From: DASSJT01 sp963715025
Lineage (GTDB): Bacteria; Actinomycetota; Actinomycetes; Actinomycetales; Dermatophilaceae
Assembly (NCBI GenBank): GCA_963715025.1
Contig: CAVQQQ010000009.1
Coordinates: forward strand, 310,001 to 374,000
Length of the DNA: 64,000 nt
Direction: 5' to 3'
The notes beneath the pieces are model-generated. The model ran no database searches. It was not told where the DNA came from and worked only from the letters and a program-made list of their open reading frames with translations. The position numbers and the translations under genes are program-made. Each line of letters starts with the position of its first letter. Position 1 is the first letter of the stretch. This document shows positions 1 to 10,322 of the stretch, piece by piece.

Positions 1-577
1 CGACGCGTCGGCAACAGCCCCCGGCGATGGTCGGTACTCCCGGGATATCCCGCGCGCCGTCAGCCAGCGCTGCAGCTCGCCTGCACCGGTGCCCGTGGTC
101 ACCGCCGAGTCGAGCAGCTCATCGACGCCCAGCACGTTGCCGTCGCGACCGACGAGCTGCCACCGCCCCGCCCAGTCGAGGCGGTAGGACGCTTGGCCCG
201 CATCGATGAGAGCGGCCGCGACCAGGTGCTCCAGCAGCTCCCGGGTGGAACTGGCCGCCGCATCCTCGGGAGCGTCGTCGCGCAGCAGCGGGCACACCAG
301 GGTTTCGGCCCTGCCCTCGCCGAGGTCGTCCAGCACTGTGCCCAATGTGGTTGGCGTCCGGTGCACCTCGTCGCCAGACCGGATGAGAGCCGCGGCCAGG
401 GATCGGGAATGCTCGGCGCCCGCCTGGGCGACCATGTCCTGCCACGCCCTCGGCGACAGCTTCGAACCCCGTTGCCGAACATCCAGGTCTCGAGCTCCCG
501 CAGGACCTGGTGCGGGTGTCGAGCAACCCGATGGCCTGCCTGGACGCATCCGGGTCGTCGTCGGCGGGGAGGGCCAT
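1..577 (-). pseudogene. Frame-broken partial gene of unknown function
   Basis: Protein-like sequence on the minus strand is spread over three frames. A first piece (about 577-515) reads ALPADDDPDASRQAIGLLD, a second (about 515-465) contains VLRELETWMFGNG, and a long third piece stays open from about 480 to the left edge and contains PRAWQDMVAQAGAEHSRSLA and YRLDWAGRWQLVGRDGNV. No single frame is plausible throughout, so at least two frameshifts or sequence errors are implied. The C-terminus lies outside the window. I do not recognise the family. The start is uncertain: ATG at 577, or a codon a little upstream before the stop at about 652. Confidence 0.4.
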
Positions 578-679
578 GATGGCGGCGATACGCGCAGTCG
601 GCGAACCGCCGGAACGAACATTGGTTTCATGACACGCAGTTGACGAGACTCACCCGCATGAGCGACGCTGGCGTCCCAC

Positions 680-693
680 TAAGCGAACGCTTA
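680..693. promoter_or_regulatory. Operator-like inverted repeat TAAGCG-AA-CGCTTA
   Basis: A perfect 6-bp inverted repeat with a 2-bp centre lies 63 bp upstream of the first dehydrogenase start, in the only non-coding stretch ahead of the SDR-SDR-acyl-CoA dehydrogenase operon. Its size and symmetry are typical of TetR-family operators that control lipid catabolism genes. No regulator gene is adjacent in the window, so the assignment is inference. Confidence 0.4.
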
Positions 694-755
694 CCTGAGC
701 CCTTTCGGGAGTCCAGCCGCTCCCGACACCCAGCTCAACGGCATACAGGAGCGCC

Positions 756-1508
756 ATGACCCGCTTCACCGGAAAGACCGCCCTCGTCACCGGAGCCAGC
801 CGCGGTATCGGCCTGGCCGTCGCCCACCGGCTCGTCGCGGACGGCGCCCGGGTCGCCATCACGGCGCGCCGCGAGGATGGCCTCAACAAGGCGGTCGAGC
901 ACCTGGGCGGGTCGGACCACGCCCTCGGCATCGCGGGACGCGCCGACGACCCCGAGCATCAGCAGGATGCCATCGCGCAGACGATCGACACCTTCGGCAG
1001 CCTCGATTTCCTCGTCAACAACGCTGGCATCAACCCGGTGTTCGGCCCGCTCATGGACCTCGAGCTCGGCGCCGCCCGCAAGATCCTCGACGTCAACGTG
1101 CTGGCCACCCTCGCCTGGACTCAGCTCGCCTACCGTGCCTGGCAGAAGGAGCACGGCGGCGCGATCGTCAGCCTCGCGTCGGTCGCGGGCATGGCGGCAG
1201 CCCCCGGCATCGCTATGTACGGCGCCAGCAAGGCGGCACTCATCCACCTCACGAAAGACCTTGCGGCAGAGCTCGGCCCGAAGATCCGGGTCAACGCCGT
1301 CGCGCCCGCCGTCGTCAAGACCGCGTTCGCCACGCCGCTCTACGAGGGCCGCGAGGAGCAGGTCGCGGCGGCATACCCGCTGCGCCGCCTGGGCGTGCCC
1401 GAGGACATCGGCAGCGTCGTCGCCTTCCTCCTGTCCGACGACGCCGGCTGGATCACCGGCCAGACGCTCGTCATCGACGGTGGCGTCACCCTCGCCGGCG
1501 GGCTCTGA
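756..1508 (+). CDS. SDR family NAD(P)-dependent oxidoreductase
   Basis: A 250-residue classical short-chain dehydrogenase. The Rossmann motif TGASRGIG is at 12-19, NNAG at 88-91, and the catalytic Tyr155 and Lys159 lie in YGASK, with a serine near 142. Asp/Gly-rich C-terminal text ending in VIDGGVTLAGG is typical of the FabG-like group. The ATG start follows AGGAG. It is the first gene of an operon with a second SDR (1 nt away) and an acyl-CoA dehydrogenase, which suggests oxidation of a hydroxyacyl or alcohol intermediate in a lipid or xenobiotic catabolic route. The substrate cannot be read from the sequence. Confidence 0.93.
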   Translation: MTRFTGKTALVTGASRGIGLAVAHRLVADGARVAITARREDGLNKAVEHLGGSDHALGIAGRADDPEHQQDAIAQTIDTFGSLDFLVNNAGINPVFGPLMDLELGAARKILDVNVLATLAWTQLAYRAWQKEHGGAIVSLASVAGMAAAPGIAMYGASKAALIHLTKDLAAELGPKIRVNAVAPAVVKTAFATPLYEGREEQVAAAYPLRRLGVPEDIGSVVAFLLSDDAGWITGQTLVIDGGVTLAGGL

Positions 1509-1509
1509 C

Positions 1510-2361
1510 GTGCCGGTGCGCGACAAGGGTGTCGTGGTCACCGGAGCGGCCGGCGGGATCGGACGCGCCCTCGCGGGGCGCATGGCCCGCGAGGGCGCCA
1601 GGGTCGTGGTCACCGACATCGACGAGGCTGGGCTCGCGCAGGTGGCCGCCGACCTTGGGGCGTATGCCGTGCGCTCCGACGCCGCGACCGTGGCGGGAGT
1701 CGAGCACGTGGTCACCGCTGCCCGTGAGCAGCTCGGCGCGATCGACGTGTTCTTCGCCAACGCCGGCATCGAGACGGGCACCGGCCTCGAGACCTCGGAT
1801 GAGGACTGGGCGAGGTCTCTCGACGTCAACGTCATGGCCCACGTGCGGGCCGCGCGGCTGCTGGTGCCCGACTGGCTGAAGCGGGGCGGCGGCCGCTTTG
1901 TGGTCACCGCCTCGGCGGCCGGTCTGCTCACCATGATCGGCAGCGCCCCCTACTCGGTGACCAAGCACGCGGCGGTGGCCTTTGCAGAATGGCTCTCGAT
2001 CACCTACGGCGACCGCGGCGTGGTCGTGCAGGCGATCTGCCCGCAGGGCGTTCAGACCCGCATGTACAACCGGGCCGGCCCGCTCAGGGAACTGCTTGCC
2101 CACGACCGGGTCGTGACTCCTGACGAGCTGGCCGACGTGGTGTGGGAGGGCATGCAGGACAACCGGTTCCTGGTCCTCCCCCATCCCGAGGTCGCCGGCT
2201 ACTACGCCCAGCGGGCCACCGACACCGAGGCCTGGCTGGCGGGGATGCGCCGCCTCCAGGCCCGCTTCGAGCAGCACCACCCCGCCGCGTCGCTTTCGGC
2301 ATCCGGAGCCGACCACCCGGCAACCGACAGTCCGGATCCGATCCCCAAGGAGACGCCCTGA
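1510..2361 (+). CDS. SDR family oxidoreductase (second of pair)
   Basis: A 283-residue SDR beginning at a GTG 1 nt after the stop of the first SDR. It shows TGAAGGIG at 11-18, ANAG at 83-86, and the active-site pair Tyr148/Lys152 in YSVTK. About 35 extra C-terminal residues rich in Ala, Ser and Pro follow the core. Its stop codon overlaps the ATG of the acyl-CoA dehydrogenase by one base, so translation is probably coupled. The different coenzyme-loop sequence (VTDIDEAG) implies an NAD-type site and a substrate distinct from the first SDR. The longer open frame upstream of 1510 is antisense-like shadow and was not used. Confidence 0.9.
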   Translation: MPVRDKGVVVTGAAGGIGRALAGRMAREGARVVVTDIDEAGLAQVAADLGAYAVRSDAATVAGVEHVVTAAREQLGAIDVFFANAGIETGTGLETSDEDWARSLDVNVMAHVRAARLLVPDWLKRGGGRFVVTASAAGLLTMIGSAPYSVTKHAAVAFAEWLSITYGDRGVVVQAICPQGVQTRMYNRAGPLRELLAHDRVVTPDELADVVWEGMQDNRFLVLPHPEVAGYYAQRATDTEAWLAGMRRLQARFEQHHPAASLSASGADHPATDSPDPIPKETP

Positions 2362-3542
2362 TGGACCTCACCCTGAGCGAGGAGGAGCGGGAAATCCGCG
2401 AGTGGGTGCGGACGTTCGTGCGCAAGGAGGTCATCCCGCTCGAGCAGGAGGTGCTCGCCCGCGAGCGCACCGGCGGGCCGAGCCTGGAGCCAGGCCAGCT
2501 GCGGGAGCTGCAGGACCGGGCCAAGGCATCGGGCTTCTTCGGCGTGCAGACCCCGGTGGACTACGGCGGGATGGGTCTGGGCGCGGTGATGACGGCGCTG
2601 ATCGAGGTGGAGCTCGGGCGGTCGTTCGTGCCGTTCCGCTTCGGTGGCGACGCCGACAACATCCTCTACGTCGCCAACGAGGAGCAGAAGGCGCGCTACC
2701 TCGTGCCGACCATCAGCGGCGAGCGCAGGTCGTGTTTCGCGATCACCGAGCCCGGTGCCGGGTCGGACGCGCGGGCGATCCGCACCACGGCCCGGCGCGA
2801 CGGCGACGAGTGGGTGATCAACGGCGAGAAGACGTTCATCACCGGTGGCAACGAGGCCGACTTCGTCATGGTGTTCGCGGTGACGGACCCGAAGAAGCAC
2901 CGCGAAGGGCGCTCCGGTGAGTCCGTCACCTGCTTCCTGGTCGACCGCGACCTCGGGTGGCGCAGTGAGCCGATCCCGACGATGGGCCAGTGGGGGCCAG
3001 CCTCACTCGTCTTCGAGGACGTGCGGGTGCCGCACTCGGCGATCCTGGGCGAGGAGGGTCGGGGATTCGAGCTCGCCATGCACTGGATCGGCCGGGGTCG
3101 CTACCTGCTGCCGGCCCGCGCGCTCGGTGCCTGTGAGCGCCTGGTCGAGATGGGCATGGAGCACGCCCGCAACCGGGTGACGTTCGGCGCGCCGATCGCC
3201 GAGCGCCAGGCGATCCAGTGGATGGTGGCGGACTCGGCCGTCGAGATCGAGGCCCTGCGCTGGCTGGTGCTGGTCGCGGCGTGGCAGGTCGACCAGGGCA
3301 TGGACAGCCGGCAGGCGCAGTCCATGGCCAAGCTGTTCGGTGGCGTCAAGGCCAACGAGGTCGTCGACCGCGTGCTGCAGATCCACGGGGGCATGGGCTA
3401 CACGCGGGAACTCCCCGTCGAGCGCTGGTATCGCGAGCTGCGCCTGCTTCGCATCTACGAGGGCACCGACGAGATCCAGCGCCGCACGATCGCGCGCAAC
3501 CTGCTGCGTGGGCACGCCAGCGTGCGCGGCCACCTCGGGTAG
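2361..3542 (+). CDS. Acyl-CoA dehydrogenase
   Basis: A 393-residue flavoprotein of the usual family length that dehydrogenates an acyl-CoA at C2-C3 and passes electrons to electron-transfer flavoprotein. The N-terminal helical domain begins MDLTLSEEEREIREWVRTFV. The central beta domain contains CFAITEPGAGSDARAI and INGEKTFITGG. The C-terminal domain has GGMGYTRELPVERWYRE and YEGTDEIQ, whose glutamate (about 367) is the usual catalytic base. The ATG at 2361 overlaps the upstream stop. With the two SDRs it forms a small catabolic operon. Chain length and branching of the substrate are unknown. Confidence 0.95.
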   Translation: MDLTLSEEEREIREWVRTFVRKEVIPLEQEVLARERTGGPSLEPGQLRELQDRAKASGFFGVQTPVDYGGMGLGAVMTALIEVELGRSFVPFRFGGDADNILYVANEEQKARYLVPTISGERRSCFAITEPGAGSDARAIRTTARRDGDEWVINGEKTFITGGNEADFVMVFAVTDPKKHREGRSGESVTCFLVDRDLGWRSEPIPTMGQWGPASLVFEDVRVPHSAILGEEGRGFELAMHWIGRGRYLLPARALGACERLVEMGMEHARNRVTFGAPIAERQAIQWMVADSAVEIEALRWLVLVAAWQVDQGMDSRQAQSMAKLFGGVKANEVVDRVLQIHGGMGYTRELPVERWYRELRLLRIYEGTDEIQRRTIARNLLRGHASVRGHLG

Positions 3543-3556
3543 TGGTCGTCGCGGTC

Positions 3557-4831
3557 TCAGACGCCGAACTGGTGCCGCAGCGGGTAGCCCGACTCCCCGG
3601 ACGCCGAGGTCCTCGTCGCGAGCACCTGGTGGAGCTGGATCCGGTTGCGCTCGAACGACAGCCGCGACCCGGCGATGTACAGACCCCACACCCGAGCCGT
3701 CCCCAGGCCGACCTCGGCCACCGCGTCGTCCCAGTGCTTCGTGAGGTTGGCCGACCAGTCGCGCAGGGTCCTCGTGTAGTGGTCCCGCAGGTTCTCGTGG
3801 TGCTGCACCTCGAGCCCTTCGTCCTCGATCGCGCGCACGATGTCGCCGGACCCGGTCAGGCCGCCGTCGGGGAACACGTAGCGGTTGATGAACCCGCGCT
3901 GCGGGATACCCGGGTGCTGGTTGTCGGGCCGGGTGATGCAGTGGTTGAGCAGACGTCCCCCGTCGCGGAGCCGGTCGCGCAGGAAACCGAAGTATGCCGG
4001 GTAGTTGCTCGGCCCGATGTGCTCGGTGAGCCCGATGGAGGACACCGCGTCGAACTCGGACTCGGAGACGTCCCGGTAGTCGCTGTGCCGGATGGTCGCC
4101 CGGTCGGACAGACCCTCCTCGCGGACCTTCCCGGCTCCCCAGTCGGCCTGGGCCTTTGAGAGCGTGACCCCGATGGCCGTGACGCCGTAGTTCTTCACGG
4201 CGTGGCGGACCATGCCGCCCCATCCGCAGCCCACGTCGAGGAGCCGCATGCCGGGCTGGAGGCCAAGCTTGCGGCATACGAGGTCGTATTTGTGCTCCTG
4301 TGCCTCCTCGAGGCTGGACTCCGCCGCCGGGTAGCACGCGCACGTGTAGGTCATCGACGGCCCGAGCAGCCACTCGTAGAAGGTGTTGGACACGTCGTAG
4401 TGGTGCTTGATCGCCGCTGCGTCACGGCTGCGGCCATGACGCAGCCCGTTGGCCATCCGCCGCACCGGACCGGGAGTCTCCTCGGGCGGCAGCTCGGGCA
4501 CACGCGGCCGGTGCTCGCGGACGAAGCGCACCAGCTCCGGGATCGCCTCCAGCTGCGGCCTATTGGGGGCCAGCTCGCCGTCGACCATCTTGAGCGCCTC
4601 ATAGGGATCGCCCTCGTCCATGCCCTCGAAGACCAGGTCGCCCATGAGGTAGGCGCGAGCCAGGCCGAGGGAGCCTGGCGCGGTCATCAGGAAGTTGAGC
4701 CCGCGCTCGTTGAGCAGGCGGACCACGGGACCTTCGGCGCGGCCGGCCGAGGAGCCGTCGTAGGCCTCGAACCGGACCGGCGCACCCTTGCCGAAGAAGA
4801 GCTCAAACGCCTGCGCCACTGTCATCGTCAT
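3557..4831 (-). CDS. tmsB: SAM-dependent methyltransferase, CFA synthase family (10-methyl fatty acid)
   Basis: A 424-residue class I methyltransferase. HHYDVSNTFYEWLLGPSMTY (143-162) is the cyclopropane-fatty-acid-synthase signature, and LLDVGCGWGG (197-206) is the SAM-binding motif. The gene overlaps the upstream flavoprotein by 4 nt. In actinobacteria this pairing (tmsA/tmsB, also called bfaA/bfaB; UfaA1-like in mycobacteria) makes 10-methyl fatty acids such as tuberculostearate: the methyltransferase adds a methylene at the oleoyl double bond and the partner reduces it. The product here is inferred from the pair. A cyclopropane synthase role is the alternative. Confidence 0.82.
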   Translation of the reverse strand: MTMTVAQAFELFFGKGAPVRFEAYDGSSAGRAEGPVVRLLNERGLNFLMTAPGSLGLARAYLMGDLVFEGMDEGDPYEALKMVDGELAPNRPQLEAIPELVRFVREHRPRVPELPPEETPGPVRRMANGLRHGRSRDAAAIKHHYDVSNTFYEWLLGPSMTYTCACYPAAESSLEEAQEHKYDLVCRKLGLQPGMRLLDVGCGWGGMVRHAVKNYGVTAIGVTLSKAQADWGAGKVREEGLSDRATIRHSDYRDVSESEFDAVSSIGLTEHIGPSNYPAYFGFLRDRLRDGGRLLNHCITRPDNQHPGIPQRGFINRYVFPDGGLTGSGDIVRAIEDEGLEVQHHENLRDHYTRTLRDWSANLTKHWDDAVAEVGLGTARVWGLYIAGSRLSFERNRIQLHQVLATRTSASGESGYPLRHQFGV

Positions 4832-6255
4832 CGCGCTCGCACCGCCTTGTCATAGAGGGAGGGAAGCCTCCCGTCGGGGTCGTAGCGACCCTTCACCGGT
4901 GCGTAGGCTGCACCACCGTAGAGCCGGTCGAAGGTCGCCCTGTCGTAATAGGCATCGGAATACAGGGACTTGTGGCCGCCGAACGCCGTGACCTGGCGCT
5001 CGATCTCGCGGTTGACGTCGCCGTCGCTGGCGCCCCGCGCAATGGGCACGGTCGACCAGAAGCCGACGTTGACATAGCGCTGGCCGGGCTGAAGCGGGTA
5101 GAGCGGCCACGGCGGTGAGCCGTCGGCGGAGGTGCCCGTGGTGTCGCGAAGCTCGATGGGACACAGCCAGATCGGCTCGATCGGCACCTCCTGGAGGAAC
5201 CAGTCGAGGAACCCCTCCAGCTGCCCCGCCGGGATCTCGACGTCCTGTACCACCCGCTCGCGTGGCGGAAGGTCCTTGCGGGCGTCCAGGCGGGCCTTGA
5301 CGTGGTGGCGGTTCTCCAGCGCCACGATCTTCCAGTAGACGTCGCTGCGCAGGTACCGCTTCGGCCAGAGGCGACGCACGGTGGTGTTCTGGGCACCGAA
5401 CGCCCGCGAGCACCAGAACCAGTCGGTGTCCCACCGCCACAGGTAGTCGCGCACCGTCAACAGGTCGCGCTCCCGCCGCGGGATCGACTGGTAGAACACC
5501 TGCTGCCCGGTGTAGTCGCTCGGCCGCCCGTGCGGCGAGCCGGCGTCTCCGGGGAAGTCGGCCCACCTGCCCAGCGTCAGGTAGGACTCCTCCCGGCTGA
5601 ACACGACGCCATCGACAAAGTCGACCGGCTCCCCTTCGAGGGCCTGCGTCGACATCACCTCGTCGACCGCCGCGACCAGCTTGTCGAGGCCGCTGAACCG
5701 CACGTGGCGCAGCCCGATATAGGGGTGCACGGGCTCGACCTCGATCTCGAGCGACAGCGCGTACCCCAGCGAGCCGTAGGAGTTGGGGAAGGTCCGGAAC
5801 AGGTCAGCGTGCTCGCCCTCGCGCCGGGCCCGAACGACCGCTCCCGAGCCGGTCAGCACCTCGATCTCGCGGACCGACTCGTGCGGAAGGCCGTTGCGGA
5901 AGGACGAGCTCTCAATGCCGAGCCCGGTCACGGCGCCGCCGAGGGTGATGGTCTTCAGCTGCGGCACGACCAGGGGCATGCACCCGTGGGCGAGCGTCGC
6001 ATCGACGAGGTCCTCGTAGGTCGTCATGCCCTGGACCCGCGCGGTGAGGCTGACCGGGTCGACATCGATGACGCGGTTGAGGGCGGCGACGTCAAGACCG
6101 GGTATGCCGTTGGGCCGGCGTGGCCGGAAGAGGTTGCTCGTGCGCTTCGCCAGGCGCACGGGCGCGCCGGCCGGGATGGCGGCGTACTGCTCCTGGAGGC
6201 GTTCAGTCGCGCGGGCGTGCGCCTCGGCGGTCGCATGCGGTGGGGCCACGGCCAT
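4828..6255 (-). CDS. tmsA: FAD-binding oxidoreductase paired with the fatty-acid methyltransferase
   Basis: About 475 residues with an N-terminal FAD_binding_4 (PCMH) domain: VDPVSLTARVQGMTTYEDLV followed by ITLGGAVTGLGIESSSFRNG, where the pyrophosphate of FAD would bind. The C-terminal half carries the aromatic substrate domain typical of this oxidase group. ATG at 6255 was preferred to an in-frame TTG at 6261. The 4-nt ATGA-type overlap with the methyltransferase supports joint synthesis and function: reduction of the 10-methylene fatty acyl intermediate to the 10-methyl product. FAD-linked sugar-lactone oxidases share the fold, but gene context favours the lipid role. Confidence 0.8.
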   Translation of the reverse strand: MAVAPPHATAEAHARATERLQEQYAAIPAGAPVRLAKRTSNLFRPRRPNGIPGLDVAALNRVIDVDPVSLTARVQGMTTYEDLVDATLAHGCMPLVVPQLKTITLGGAVTGLGIESSSFRNGLPHESVREIEVLTGSGAVVRARREGEHADLFRTFPNSYGSLGYALSLEIEVEPVHPYIGLRHVRFSGLDKLVAAVDEVMSTQALEGEPVDFVDGVVFSREESYLTLGRWADFPGDAGSPHGRPSDYTGQQVFYQSIPRRERDLLTVRDYLWRWDTDWFWCSRAFGAQNTTVRRLWPKRYLRSDVYWKIVALENRHHVKARLDARKDLPPRERVVQDVEIPAGQLEGFLDWFLQEVPIEPIWLCPIELRDTTGTSADGSPPWPLYPLQPGQRYVNVGFWSTVPIARGASDGDVNREIERQVTAFGGHKSLYSDAYYDRATFDRLYGGAAYAPVKGRYDPDGRLPSLYDKAVRAR

Positions 6256-6327
6256 AGTCAAACACGAGCCGCAAGCGCTTTCACCCCGTTGAGCAGTCAG
6301 GCAGGTCAGCGCAATCGGGCAAAACGG

Positions 6328-8808
<2,481 letters not shown>

Positions 8809-8840
8809 CCGACGATTCTGTCAGTACCGACCCACCAACG

Positions 8841-8877
8841 CGCGGCGCCCCAGACCGTTGTGGTCTGGGGCGCCGCG
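8841..8877 (-). terminator. Strong hairpin downstream of the cold-shock gene
   Basis: A perfect 16-bp inverted repeat (8841-8856 and 8862-8877) with a 5-nt loop lies just after the cold-shock stop codon and before the pepN start. It has no clear U-tract on the minus strand, as is common for actinobacterial terminators. It would insulate pepN from the abundant cold-shock transcript. Confidence 0.7.
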
Positions 8878-8892
8878 GACTGTTTCGGTGCG

Positions 8893-9096
8893 TCAGATGG
8901 CGTGGACGTTCGCTGCCTGGGCGCCCTTGGGGCCCTGGGTGATGTCGAACTCCACACGCTGTGCCTCGTCGAGGCTGCGGTAGCCGTCTGCGGCGATGGC
9001 GCTGTGGTGCACGAAGACATCGGCGCCGCCGCCGTCCTGCTGGATGAAGCCGAAGCCCTTCTCAGCGTTGAACCACTTCACTGTTCCCTGTGCCAT
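8893..9096 (-). CDS. Cold-shock protein (CspA family)
   Basis: A 67-residue single cold-shock domain with both RNA-binding motifs: KWFNAEKGFGFI (RNP1) and DVFVHHSAI (RNP2). It is an RNA chaperone that melts structured mRNA. The ATG at 9096 follows AAGAG at a good distance. The 21 residues available upstream of it in the same frame are not family-like and were excluded. An upstream terminator at 9196-9222 means the message cannot have the very long leader known for E. coli cspA unless transcription reads through. Confidence 0.95.
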   Translation of the reverse strand: MAQGTVKWFNAEKGFGFIQQDGGGADVFVHHSAIAADGYRSLDEAQRVEFDITQGPKGAQAANVHAI

Positions 9097-9195
9097 GGGT
9101 ATCTCTTCTCTTTGTTGGCCGTCGGGGCCCACGGATGCGGGTCCCATGCTGCGGCTCATACCTCACGACACCGGAACCGAACGACTACGCCGTCT

Positions 9196-9222
9196 AAGAA
9201 AAAAGCCCGCCTGCGGCGGGCA
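9196..9222 (-). terminator. Rho-independent terminator with U-tract (minus strand)
   Basis: On the minus strand GCCCGCC-GCA-GGCGGGC is followed directly by TTTTTTCTT. This is the most classical intrinsic terminator in the window and would stop transcripts coming from htpX ahead of the cold-shock promoter. Confidence 0.8.
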
Positions 9223-9318
9223 TCTCGAGCGAGGAAGCAACTGCAACTGGCTACAAGCCTAGCACTCACTGGATCGGGCCGCGCCAGGCGGCTGGCTCGC
9301 CGGCATACCCGCCGAGAA

Positions 9319-9355
9319 ACTGCGGCGGTGGCACCGAGGGCGCCACCGCCGCAGT
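9319..9355 (-). terminator. Second hairpin downstream of htpX
   Basis: A perfect 14-bp inverted repeat (9319-9332 and 9342-9355) with a 9-nt loop lies 50 nt after the htpX stop. On the minus strand it is followed by GTTTCTC, a weak U-stretch, so it probably acts as the first of two tandem terminators for htpX. Confidence 0.55.
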
Positions 9356-9404
9356 CCTTCCAGGGGCGCAGTCCCCGGAGGTCTCGCGCTCGCAGGGGAC
9401 CCGC

Positions 9405-10268
9405 TCAGCTCGGCCGGTAGCCCGTCGCCATCGTCTCGAGGCGCGCGATCCGCTCGTCCATCGGCGGGTGCGTGGAGAAGAACCGGGACACGTCCTGCGC
9501 GCGGAACGGGTTGGCGATCATCATGTGGCTCGCGTTCTGGAGCGAAGGGGTCGGCGCCAGTGGCGCCCTCGCCGTGCCCTGCTCGAGCTTGCGCAGCGCC
9601 GAGGCCAGGGCTAGGGGGTCGCCGGTCAGGCTCGAGCCGTCCTCGTCGGCGTCGTACTCACGCGTGCGGCTGATGGCCATCTGGATGACCATCGCCGCGA
9701 ACGGGGCGAGCAGCGCCAGGCCCAGCATGGCCAGCGGGTTCGGGCGGTCCTCGTCGCTCCCCCCGCCGAAGAACAGGCTGAACTGCGCGACCGAGGTGAT
9801 GATTCCGGCGATCGCCCCGGCCACCGAGGCGGTGAGGATGTCTCGGTTGTAGACGTGCATGAGCTCGTGGCCGAGGACACCACGCAGCTCGCGCTCGTCG
9901 AGGAGACCGAGGATGCCCTCGGTGCAGCAGACTGCCGCGTTGTTGGGATTGCGACCGGTCGCGAACGCGTTCGGCGCCTGGGTCGGCGAGATGTAGAGGC
10001 GCGGCATCGGCTTGCCCGCCTGGGTCGACAGCTCGCGGACGATGCGATACATCACCGGTGCCTGGGCCTCGCTCACGGGGTAGGCGTGCATGGCGCGAAT
10101 GGCCAGCTTGTCGGAGTTCCAGTAGCCGTAGAAGGTGGTGGCGATGCCAATGAGGGCGAAGATCCAGATGAAGCGCCCGCCGCTGAACACGGCACCGATT
10201 CCCAGCAGGAGCGCCCAGATGGCGCCGAAGAGCGCAGCCGTCTTCAGCCCGTTGAAGTGGTTGTGCAT
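9405..10268 (-). CDS. htpX: Membrane zinc protease HtpX
   Basis: A 287-residue M48 peptidase. Two hydrophobic segments near the N-terminus (about 10-30 and 34-48) precede the catalytic zinc motif HELMH at 134-138. Two further hydrophobic stretches (about 145-165 and 178-195) follow, then the conserved TREYDADE. It degrades misfolded membrane proteins under stress. The ATG at 10268 is preceded by a TAATAC hexamer ending 4 nt away on the minus strand, which would fit a leaderless mRNA, but the promoter is not proven. Confidence 0.95.
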   Translation of the reverse strand: MHNHFNGLKTAALFGAIWALLLGIGAVFSGGRFIWIFALIGIATTFYGYWNSDKLAIRAMHAYPVSEAQAPVMYRIVRELSTQAGKPMPRLYISPTQAPNAFATGRNPNNAAVCCTEGILGLLDERELRGVLGHELMHVYNRDILTASVAGAIAGIITSVAQFSLFFGGGSDEDRPNPLAMLGLALLAPFAAMVIQMAISRTREYDADEDGSSLTGDPLALASALRKLEQGTARAPLAPTPSLQNASHMMIANPFRAQDVSRFFSTHPPMDERIARLETMATGYRPS

Positions 10269-10322
10269 GTCCGTATTAACGCACCCGTGTCGTGCCCCGT
10301 TCCCTCCAGGGCGCGGGTCGGC

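Larger units (their letters stand above)
9097..9404. other. Non-coding interval between cold-shock gene and htpX
   Basis: About 308 bases without a credible reading frame. It holds two inverted repeats annotated separately (9196-9222 and 9319-9355) and, between 9097 and 9195, the presumed promoter and short leader of the cold-shock gene. I see no tRNA or other structured RNA gene in it. Confidence 0.6.

Noticed and set aside
735..1934. Minus-strand ORF opposite the two SDR genes
   Set aside because: Frame is open only because of high GC codon bias of the real genes; no family-like sequence.
9223..9318. Possible tRNA or small RNA upstream of the cold-shock gene
   Set aside because: No cloverleaf or acceptor stem could be folded by eye; only the two terminator-like hairpins are convincing.
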